64,000 nucleotides of DNA from Sambucus nigra (Eukaryota; Streptophyta; Magnoliopsida; Dipsacales; Adoxaceae): the NCBI GenBank assembly GCA_949130495.1, contig OX422216.1, positions 102,431,967-102,495,966 of the forward strand. Reading direction: 5' to 3'. The notes under the pieces are model-generated. The model had not been told where the DNA came from, searched no databases, and saw only the letters and a list, made by a program, of their open reading frames with translations. Below are positions 50,216-61,720 of this stretch, one piece after another. Position numbers and translations under genes: made by a program. Every line of letters begins with the position of its first letter. Positions within the stretch are counted from its first letter, which is position 1.

Positions 50216-52812
50216 AAACGACCCCGTAGGAGGCACGAACACCTCGCACGGGACCAATGTAACTTGTAGGAACTGACCGCGCAGTCCCGGGTCTCCCGGT
50301 TTGAGAGTATGACGATAATTTGCCAAAATCACACTTAGACTTGAAAATAGGCCGTTAAATGGTGAAAACTCAAACCAGTCCTCAAACGACCCAGTAGAAG
50401 GCACGAACACCTCGCACGGGACCAATGTAACTTGTAGGAACTGACCGCGTAGTCCCGGGTCTCCCGGTTTGAGAGTATGACGATAATTTTGCCAAAATCA
50501 CACTTAGACTTGAAAACAGGCTGTTAAAGGGTGAAAACTCAAACCAGTCCTCAAACGACCCCGTAGGAGGCACGAACACCTCGCACGGGACCAATGTAAC
50601 TTGTAGGAACTGACCGCGTAGTCCCGGATCTGCCGATTTGAGAGTATGATGATAATTTGCAAAAATACACTTAGACTTGAAAGCAGACCGTTAAAGGATG
50701 AAAACCCAAACCATCCTCGAAACGACCTAGTGGGAGGCACGAACACCTCGCACGGGACCAATTTAACTTGTAGGAACTGATCGCATAGTCCCGGGTATCC
50801 CGGTTTGAGAGTATGACGATAATTTGTAAAAATCACACTGACTTGTAAACAGACCGTTAAAGGGTGAAAACTCAAACCAGCTACCAAACGACCCCGTAGG
50901 AGGTACGAACACCTCGCACGGGACCAATGTAAATTGTAGGAACTGACCGTCTAGTCCCAGGTCTCCCAGTTTGAGAGTATGACGATAGTTTGCCCAAATC
51001 ACCCCTAGACTTGAAAACAGGTCGTTAAAGGTTGAAAACTCAAACCAGCCCCTAAACGACCCCGTAGGAGGCACGAACATCTCGTACGGGACCAATGTAA
51101 CTTGTAGGAGATGACCGCGGAGTCCTGGGTCTCCCGGTGTGAGAGTATGATGATAATTTGCCAAAATCACACTTAGACTTTAAAACAGGCCGTCAACGGG
51201 TGAAAACCCGAACCAGCCCCCAAACGACCCCGTAGGAGGTAAGAACACCTCGAACGGGACCAATGTAACTTGTAGGAACATACCGCATAGTCCCGGGTCT
51301 CCCGGTTTGAGAGTATGATGTTAATTTGCAAAAATAACACTTAAACTTGAAAACACGTCGTTAAAGGGTGAAAACTCAAACCAGTCCCCAAATGACCCCG
51401 TAGAAGCAACGAACACCTCGCACGGGACCAATGTAACTTGTAGGAACTGACCGCGTAGTCTCGGGTCTCCCAGTTCGAGAGTATGACGATAATTTGCAAA
51501 AATCACACTTAGACTTGAAAACAGGCCGTTAAATGGTGAAAACTCAATCCAGCCCCCAAACGACCCCGTAGGAGGCACGAACACCTAGCACGGGACCAAT
51601 GTAACTTGTAGGAACTGACCGCGTAGTCCCGGGTCTCCCGGTTTGAGAGTATGACGATAATTTGCCAAAATCACACTTAGACTTGAAAACAGGCCGTAAA
51701 ATGGTGAAAATTCAAACCAGCCCCCAAACGACCCCGTAGGAGGCACGAACACCTCGCACGGCAGCAATGGAACTTATAGGAACTAACCGCGTAGTCTCGG
51801 GTCTGCCGATTTGAGAGTACGACGATAATTTGCAAAAATACACTTAGACTTGAAAACAGGCCGTTAAAGGATGAAAACCCAAACCAGCCTCGAAACGACC
51901 CGGTGGGAGGCACGAACACCTAGCACGGGACCAATGTAACTTGTAGGAACTGATCGTGTAGTCCCGGGTCTCCCGGTTTGAGAGTATGACGATAATTTGC
52001 AAAAATTCACTTAGACTTCAAAACAGGCCGTTAAAGGATGAAAACCCAAACCAGCCTCGAAACGACCCGGTGGGAGGCACGAATACTTCGCACGGGACCA
52101 ATGTAACTTGTAGCAACTGACCGCATTGTCCCGGGTCTCCCGGTTCGAGACTATGACGATAATTTAGAAAAATCACACTTAGACTTGAAAACATGTCGTT
52201 AAAGGGTGAAAACACAAATCAGTCCCCAAATGACCCCGTAGAAGGCACGAACACCTCGCACGGGACAAATATAACTTGTAGGAACTGACCGCGTAGACGC
52301 GGATCTCCCGGTTTGAGAGTACGAGGATAATTTGCAAAAATCACACTTAGACTTGAAAACAGGCACGAACACCTCACACGGGACCAATGCAACTTGTAGG
52401 AACTGACCGCGTAGGTTTGAGAGTATGACGATAATTTGCCAAAATCACACTTAGAGTTGAAAAAAGGCCGTTAATGGGTGAAAACTGAAACCAGCCCCCA
52501 AATGACCCCGTAGGAGGCACGAACACCTCGCACGGGACCAATGTAACTGTTAGGAACTGACCGCGTCGTCCCGGGTCTCCCGGTTTTAGAGTATGGCGAT
52601 AATTTGCAAAAATCACGCTTAGACTTGAAAACAGGCCGTTAACGGGTGAAAACTTAAACCAGCCCCCAAACAACCCCGTAGAAGGCACGAACTTGTAGGA
52701 ACTGACCGCGTAGTCTCGGGTCTGCCGGTTTGAGAGTATGATGATAATTTGAAAAAATCACACTTAGACTTGAAAACAGGTCGTCAAAGGGTGAAAACCC
52801 AAACCAACCTCG
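50216..52812 (+). repeat. HOR C copy 4 (2597 bp, internal deletion)
   Basis: It lacks 857 bp relative to the full unit. The left part equals the unit start and the right part equals the unit from +857 onward (compare 44171 in copy 2). The two parental stretches are almost identical for about 90 bp, so the exchange point lies between 50216 and about 50305. Confidence 0.9.
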
Positions 52813-53835
52813 AAACGACCCCGTAGGAGGCACGAACACCTCGCACGGGACCAATGTAACTTGTAGGAACTGACCGCGCAGTCCCGGGTCTCCCGGTTTG
52901 AGATTATGATGATAATTTGCAACAATCACACTTAGACATGAAACACATGCCGTTAAAGGGTGAAAACTCAAACCAGTCCTCAAACGACCCCGTAGAAGGC
53001 ACGAATCTCCCGGTTTGAGAGTATGACGAGAATTTGCCAAAATCACACTTAGACTTGAAAACAGGCCGTTAAAGGGTGAAAACTCAAACCAGTCTTCAGA
53101 CGACCCCGTGGAAGGAACGAACACCTCGCACGGGACCAATGTAACTTGTAGGAACTGATCGCGTAGTCCCGGGTCTCCCGATTTGAGAGTATGAGGATAA
53201 TTTGTAAAAATCGCACTTATACTTGAAAACATGCCGTTAAAGGGTGAAAACCAGAATGAGCCCCCAAACAACCCCGTAGGCGGCATGAACACCTCGCACG
53301 GGACCAATGTAACTTGTTGGAACTGACCGCGCAGTCCCGGGTCTCCTGCTTTGAGAGTATGACGATAATTTGCAAAAATCACACTTAGACTTGAAAACAG
53401 GTCGTTAAAGGGTGAAAACCCGAACCAGCCCCCAAACGACCCCGTAGGAGGCACGAACACCTGACCAATGTAACTTGTAGGAACTGACCGCGTAGTCCCA
53501 GGTCTCTCGGTTCGAGAGTATGACGATAATTTGCAAAAATCACACTTAGACTTGAAAACATGCCGTTAAAGGGTGAAAATTCCAACCAGTCCTCAAACGA
53601 TAATTTTCCAAAATCACACTTAGACTTGAAAAACAGGCCGTTAAAGGGTGAAAACACGAACCAAACCCCAAACGACCCCGTAGGAGGCACGAACACCTCG
53701 CACGGGACCAATGTAACTTGTAGGAACTGACCGCGCAGTCCCGGGTCTCCCGGTTTGAGAGTATGACGATAATTTGCCAAAATCACACTTAGACTTGAAA
53801 ATAGGCCGTTAAATGGTGAAAACTCAAACCAGTCT
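52813..53835 (+). repeat. HOR C copy 5, truncated
   Basis: It follows the HOR C unit for about 1020 bp, then switches at the accagtc position into other parts of the unit. Its ccaaaccccaaacg variant is shared with copy 1 (40709) rather than copies 2 and 3. Confidence 0.85.
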
Positions 53836-54060
53836 TCAGACGACCCCGTGGAAGGAACGAACACCTCGCACGGGACCAATGTAACTTGTAGGAACTGATC
53901 GCGTAGTCCCGGGTCTGCCGGTTTGAGAGTATGATGATAATTTGAAAAAATCACACTTAGACTTGAAAACAGGTCGTCAAAGGGTGAAAACCCAAACCAA
54001 CCTCGAAACGACCCCGTAGGAGGCACGAACACCTCGCACGGGACCAATGTAACTTGTAGG
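53836..54060 (+). repeat. Mosaic of HOR C segments
   Basis: The segment cagtcttcagacgaccccgtgg to gatcgcgtagtcccgggtct matches the unit near 43592-43676. It then joins gccggtttgagagtatgatg to aaccaacctcgaaacg, which matches the unit near 43222-43320. After about 54060 the HOR C pattern is lost. Confidence 0.7.
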
Positions 54061-56199
54061 AACTGACCACCTAGTTCCGGGTATCCCGGTTTGAGAGTAT
54101 GACGATAATTTGCAAAAATCACACTTAGACTTGGAAACAGGCCGTTAAAGGGTGAAAACTCAAACCAACCACCAAACGACCCCGTAGGAGGTATGAACAC
54201 CTCGCACGGGACCAATGTAACTTGTAGGAACTGACCGCGTAGTCCTAGGTCTCCCGGTTTGAGAGTATGACGATAATTTGCCAAAATCACCCTTAAACTT
54301 GAAAACAGGCCGTTAAAGGGTGAAAACACGAACCAGGCCCCAAACGACCCCGTAGGAGGTACGAACACTACGTACGGGACCAATGTAACTAGTACGAACT
54401 GACCGCGAAGTCCCGGGTCTCCCGGTTTGAGAGTATGACGATAATTTTCCAAAATCACATTTAGACTTGAAAACTGGCCATTAAAGGGTGAAAACCTGAA
54501 CCAGACCCAAAGACCCCGTAGGAGGCACGAACACCTCGGACGGGACCAATGTAACATGTAGGAACTGACCGCGTTGTCTCGGGTCTCCCGGTTCGAGAGT
54601 ATGACGATAATTTGCCAAAATCACACTTAGACTTGAAAATAGGCCGTTAAATGGTGAAAACTCAAACCAGCCCCCAAACGACCCTGTAGGAGGCACGAAC
54701 ACCTCGTACGGGACCAATGTAACTTGTAGGAACTGACCGTGTAGTCCCGAGTCTGCCGGTTCGAGAGTATGACGATAATTTGCCAAAATCACACTTAGAT
54801 TTGAAAACAGGCCGTTAAATGGTGAAAACTCAAACCAGCCCCCAAACGACCCCGTAGAAGGCACGAACACCTCGCATGGGACCAATGTAACTTTTAGGTA
54901 CTGACCGCGTAGTCCCGGATCTCCCGGTTTGAGAGTATGACGATAATTTGCAAAAATAACACTTAGACTTGAAACACAGGCCGTTAAAGGGTTCTCAAAC
55001 CAGTCGTCAGACGACCCCATAGAAGGCACGAACACCTCCCACGGGACCAATGTAACTTGTAGGAACTGAAAGCGTAGTCCCGGATCTCCCGGTTTGAGAG
55101 TATGACGATAATTTGCCAAAATCACACTTAGACTTGAAAACAGGCCGTTAAAGGGTGAAAACACGAACCAACCCCAAACGACCCCGTAGGAGGCACGAAC
55201 ACCACGCACGGGACTAATGTAACTTGTAGGAACTGACCGCGTAGTCCCGGATCTACCGGTTTGAGAGTATGACGATAATTTGCAAAAATACACTTAGACT
55301 TGAAAATAGGCCGTTAAAGGATGAAAACCCAAACCAGCCTGGAAGCGACCCGGTGCGAGGCACGAACACCTCGCACGGGACCAATGTAACTTGTAGGAAC
55401 TGACCGCGTAGTCCCGGGTCTCCCAGTTCGAGAGTATGACGATAATTTGCAAAAATCACACTTAGACTTGAAAACAGGCCGTTGGAGGATGAAAACCCAA
55501 ACCAGCCAGGAAACGACCCGGTGGGAGGAACGAGCACCTCGCACGGAACCAATGTAACTTGTAGGAACTGACCGCGTAGTCCCGGGTCTACCGATTTGAG
55601 AGTATGACGATAATTTGCAAAAATACACTTAGACTTGAAAACAGGCCGTTAAAGGATGAAAACCCAAACCAGCCTCGAAACGACCCGATGGGAGGCACGA
55701 ACACCTCGCACGGGACCAATGTAACTTGTAGGAACTGACCGCGTTGTCCCGGGTCTCCCGGTTCGAGAGTACGACGATGATTTGCAAAAATACACTTAGA
55801 CTTGTAAACAGGTCGTTAAAGGATGAAAACCCAAACCAGCCTAGAAACGACCCGGTGGGAGGCACGAACACCTCGCACGGGACCAATGTAACTTGTAGGA
55901 ACTGACCGCGTAGTCCCGGTTTGAAAGAATGACGATAATTTGCAAAAATCACACTTAAACTTGAAAACAGGCCGTTAAAGGGTGAAAACTCAAACCAGCC
56001 CCCAAACAACCCCGTAGAAGGTACGAACTTGTAGGAACTGACCGCGTAGTCCCGGGTCTGTCGGTTTGAGAGTATGAAGATAATTTGAAAACATCACACT
56101 TAGACTTGAAAACAGGCCGTTAAAGGGTGAAAACCCAAACCAGCCTCGAAACGGCCCTGTAGGAGGCACGAACACCTCGTACGGGACCAATGTAACTTA

Positions 56200-58600
56200 T
56201 AGACACTGACCGCGTAGTCCCGGGTATCCCGGTTTGAGAGTATGCCGATAATTTGCAAAAATCACACTTAGACTTGGAAACAGGCCGTTAAAGGGTGAAA
56301 ACTCAAACCAGCCACCCAACAACCCCGTAGGAGGTACGAACACCTCGCACGGGACCAATGTAACTTCTAGGAACTGACCGCGTAGTCCCAGGTCTCCCAG
56401 TTTTAGAGTATGACGATAATTTGCCAAAATCACCCCTATACTTGAAAACAGGCCGTTAAAGGGTGAAAACTCAAACCAGCCCCTAAACGACCCCGTAGGA
56501 GGCACGAACACCTCGCACGGGACCAATGTAACTTGTAGGAACTAATCGCGCAGTCCCGGGTCTTCCGGTGTGAGAGTATGATGATAATTTGCCAAAATCA
56601 CACTTAGACTTGAAAACAGGCCGTTAAAGGGTGAAAACACGAACCAGCCCCTAAACGACCCAGTAGGAGGCACGAACACCTCGCACGGGACCAATGTAAC
56701 TTGTAGGAACTGACCGCGTAGACCCGGGTCTCCGGGTTTGAGAGTATGACGATAATTTGCCAAAATCACACTTAGACTTGAAAACAGGCCGTTAAAGGGT
56801 GAAAACTCAAACCAGTCCGCAAACGACCCCGTAGAAGGCACGAACACCTCGCACGGGACCAATGTAACTTGTACGAACTGACCGCGTAGTCCCGGGTCTG
56901 CCAATTTTAGAGTATGACGATAATTTGCAAAAATACACTTAGACTTGAAAACAGGCCGTTAAAGGGTGAAAACCCAAACCAGCCTCGAAACAACCCGGTG
57001 GGAGGCACGAACACCTTGTACGGGACCAATGTAACTTGTAGGAACCGACCGCGTAGTCCCGGGTCTCCAGATTCGAGAGTATGACGATAATTTGCAAAAA
57101 TCACACTTAAACTTGAAAACACGTCGTTAAAGGGTGAAAACTCAAACCAGTCCCCAAATGACCCCGTAGAAGCAACGAACACCTCGCACGGGACCAATGT
57201 AACTTGTAGGAACTGACCGCGTAGTCCCGGATCTCCCGATTTGAGAGTATTACGATAATTTGCAAAAATCACACTTAGACTTGAAAACGGGCCATTAGAG
57301 GGTGAAAACCCGAACCAGCCCCCAAACGACCCCGTAGGAGGCACGAACACCTCGTACGGGACCAATGTAACTTGTAGGAACTGACCGCGTAGTCCCGAGT
57401 CTCCCGGTTTGAGATTATGACGATAATTTGCAAAAATCACACTTAGACTTGAAAACATGCCGTTAAAGGGTGAAAACTCAAACCAGTCCTCAAACGACCC
57501 CGTAGAAGGCACGAATCATAGTCTCGGGTCTCCCGGTTTGAGAGTATGACGATAATTTGCCAAAATCACACTTAGACTTGAAAACAGGCCGTTAAAGGGT
57601 GAAAACTCAAACCAGTCTTCAGACGACCCCGTGGAAGGAACGAACACCTCGCACGGGACCAATGTAACTTGTAGGAACTGATCGCGTAGTCCCGGGTCTC
57701 CCGGTTTGAGAGTATGAGGATAATTTGCAAAAATCACACTTATACTTGAAAACATGCCGTTAAAGGGTGAAAACCAGAACGAGCCCCCAAACAACCCCGT
57801 AGGCGGCACGAACACCTCGCACGGGACCAATGTAACTTGTTGGAACTGACCGCGCAGTCCCGGGTCTCCCGGTTTGAGAGTATGACGATAATTTGCAAAA
57901 ATCACACTTAGACTTGAAAACAGGTCGTTAAAGGGTGAAAACCCGAACCAGCCCCCAAACGACCTGGTAGGAGGCACGAACACCTGACCAATGTAACTTG
58001 TAGGAACTGACCGCGTAGTCCCGGGTCTCTCCGTTCGAGAGTATGACGATAATTTGCAAAAATCACACTTAGACTTGAAAACATGCCGTTAAAGGGTGAA
58101 AACTCAAACTAGTCCTCAAACGATAATTTTCCAAAATCACACTTAGACTTGAAAAACAGGCCTTTAAAGGGTGAAACCACGAACCAAACCCCCAACGACC
58201 CCGTAGGAGGCACGAACACCTCGCACGGGACCAATGTAACTTGTAGGAACTGACCGCGCAGTCCCGGGTCTCCCGATTTGAGAGTATGACGATAATTTCG
58301 CCAAAATCACACTTAGACTTGAAAACAGGCCGTTAAAGGGTGAAAACTCAAACCAGTCCTCAAACGACCCAGTAGAAGGCACGAACACCTCGCACGGGAC
58401 CAATGTAACTTGTAGGAACTGACCGCATAGTCCCGGGTCTCCCGGTTTGAGAGTATGACGATAATTTGCCAAAATCACACTTAGACTTGAAAATAGGCCG
58501 TTAAATGGTGAAAACTCAAACCAGCCCCCAAACGACCCCGTAGGAGGCACGAACACCTCGCACGGGACCAATGTAACTTGTAGGAACTGACCGCGTAGTC
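56200..58600 (+). repeat. Diverged copy of the HOR C left flank and start
   Basis: Ordered variants match about 38950-41100 at an offset near 17.46 kb: gagtattacgataa at 57244 versus 39781, aacgggccattagaggg, cagtcttcagacgacc and ctcaaacgataattttcc. Differences are more frequent than among HOR C copies 1-5. It still has the longer gaatcatagtctcggg form (57513) where HOR C has gaatctcccgg. Confidence 0.7.
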
Positions 58601-59799
58601 CCGGGTCTGCCGATTTGAGAGTATGACGATAATTTGTAAAAATACACTTAGACTTGAAAACAGGCCGTTAAAGGATGAAAACCCAAACCAGCCTCGAAAC
58701 GAACCCGTAGGAGGCACGAACACCTTGCACGGGACCAATGTAACTTGTAGGAATTGACCGCGTAGTACCGGGTCTCCCGGTTCGAGAGTATGACGATAAT
58801 TTAGAAAAATACACTTAGACTTGAAAACATACCGTTAAAGGATGAAAACCCAAACCATCCTCGAAACGACCTAGTGGGAGGCACGAACACCTCGCACGGG
58901 ACCAATTTAACTTGTAGGAACTGACCGCATAGTCCCGGGTCTCCCGGTTCGAGAGTATGACGATAATTTGCCAAAATCACACTTAGACTTAAAAACATGC
59001 CGTTAAAGGGCGAAACACAAACTAGTCCCCAAACGACCCCGTAGAAGGCACGAACACCTCGCACAGGACAAATGTAACTTGTAGGAACTGACCGCGTAGT
59101 CCCAGATCTCCCGGTTTTAGAGTTAGACGATAATTTGCAAAAATCACAGTTAGACTTGAAAACAGGCCGTTAAAGGGTGAAAACTCAAACAGCCCCCAAA
59201 CAACCCCGTAGAAGGCGCGAACTTGTAGGAAGTGACCGCGTAGTCCCGGGTCTGCCGGTTGAGAGTATGATGATAATTTTAAAAAATCACACTTAGACTT
59301 GAAAATAAATAGTTAAAGGGTGAAAACCCAAACCAGCCTCAAACGACCTCGTTGGAGGCACGAACACCTCGCACGGGACCAATGTAACTTGTAGGAACTG
59401 ACCGCGTAGTCCCGGGTATCCCGGTTTGAGAGTATGACGATAATTTGCAAAAATCACACTTAGACTTGGAAACAGACCGTTAAAGGATGAAAACTGAAAC
59501 CAGCTACCAAACGACCCCGTAGGAGGTACGAACACCTCGCACGGGACCAATGTAACTTGTAGGAACTGACCGTCTAGTCCCAGGTCTCCCAGTTTGAGAG
59601 TATGACGATAGTTTGCCAAAATCACCCCTAGACTTGAAAACAGGTCGTTAAAGGGTGAAAACTCAAACCAGCCCCTAAACGACCCCGTAGGAGGCACGAA
59701 AACCTCGTACGGGACCAATGTAACTTGTAGGAGATGACCGCGCAGTCCTGGGTCTCCCGGTGTGAGAGTATGATGATAATTTAACAAAATCACACTTAG

Positions 59800-61720
59800 A
59801 CTTTAAAACAGGCCGTTAACGGGTGAAAACCCGAACAAGCCCCCAAACGACCCCGTAGGAGGTACGAACGCTTCGAACGGGACCAATGTAACTTGTAGGA
59901 ACTGACCGCATAGTCTCGGGTCTCCCGGTTTGAGAGTATGACGATAATTTGCAAAAATCACACTTAGAGTTGAAAACAGGCCGTTAAAGGGTGCAAACTC
60001 AAACCAGCCCCCAAACGACCCCGTAGGAGGCACGAACACCTCGTACGGGACCAGTGTAAATTGTAGGAACGGACCACATAGTCTCGGGTCTCCCGGTTTG
60101 AGAGTATGACGATAATTTGCAAAAATCACACTTAGACTTGAAAACAGGCTGTTAAAGGGTGAAAACCGGAACGAGCCCTCAAACGACCCCGTAGGAGGCA
60201 CGAACACCTCGCACGGGACCAATGTAACTTATTGGAACTGACAGCGTAGTCCCGGGTCTCCCGGTTTGAGAGTATGACGATAATTTGCAAAAATTACACT
60301 TAGACTTGAAAACAGGCCGTTAAAGGGTGAAAACCCGAACCAGTCCCCAAACGACCCCGTAGGAGGCACGAACACCTCGCATGGGACCAGTGTAACTTTT
60401 AGGAACTGACCGCGTAGTCCCGGATCTCCCGGTTTGAGAGTATGACGATAATTTGAAAAAATCACACTTAGACTTGAAAACAGGCCGTTAAAGGGTGAAA
60501 ACACGAACCAGCCCCCAAATGACCCCGTAGGAGGCACGAACACCACGCACGGGACCAATGTAGCTGGTACGAACTGACAGCGTATTCCCGGGTCTCCCGG
60601 TTTGAGAGTATGACGATAATTTGCCAAAATCACACTTAGACTTGAAAACAGGCCATTAAAGGGTGAAAACCGGAACGAGCCCCCAAACAACCCCGTACGG
60701 GGCACGAAAACCTCGCACGTGACCAATGTAACTTGTAGGAACTGACCGCGTTGTCCCGGGTCTCCCGGTTTGAGAGTATGACGATAATTTGCAAAAATCA
60801 CACTTAGACTTGAAAACATGCCGTTAAATGGTGAATACTCAAACCAGCCCCCAAACGACCTCGTACGAGGCACGAACACATCGTACAGGACCAATGTAAC
60901 TTGAAGGAACTGACCGCATAGTCTCGGGTCTCCCGGTTTGAGAGTATGACGATAATTTGCAAAAATCACACTTAGACTTGAAAACAGGCCGTTAAAGGGT
61001 GAAAATCGGAACGAGCCCCCAAACGACCCCGTAGGATACACCTCGCATGGGACCAATGTAACTTTTAGGAACTGACCGCGTAGTCCCGGATCTCCCGGTT
61101 TGAGAGTATGACGATAATTTGCAAAAATCACACTTAGATTTTGAAAACAGGTCGTTAGAGGGTGAAAACTCAAACCAGCCCCTGAACGACCCCGTAGGAG
61201 GCACAAACACCTCGCACGGGACCAATGTAACTTGTAGGAACTGACTGCGTAGTCCCGGGTCTCCCGATTTGAGAGTATGACGATAATTTACAAAAATACA
61301 ACTTAGACTTGAAAACAGGCCGTTAAAGGGTGAAATCTTGAACCAGCCCCTAAACGACCCCGTAGGAGGCAAGAACACCTCGCATGGGACCAATGTAACT
61401 TGTGGGAACTGACCGCCACGTCCCGGGTCTCCCGGTGTGAGAGTATGACGATAATTTACCAAAATCACACTTAGACTTGAAAACAGGTCGTTAAAGGGTG
61501 AAAACACAAACCAGCCCCTAAACGACCTCGTAGGAGGCACGAACACCACGCACGGGACCAATGTAACTAGTAGAACTGACCCCGAATTCTCGGGTCTCCC
61601 GGTTTGAGAGTATGATGGTAATTTTCCAAAATCACACTTAGACTTGAAAACAGACCACTAAAGGGTGAAAACCCGAACCAGCCCCCAAACGACCCCGTAG
61701 GAGACACAAACACCTCGCAC
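59800..61720 (+). repeat. HOR D block 3
   Basis: This is the third dispersed copy of the HOR D variant order, more diverged than blocks 1 and 2. It ends near a broken monomer at about 61727 where gggaccaa joins catcataattagacttg, a loss of roughly 95-100 bp. Confidence 0.65.
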
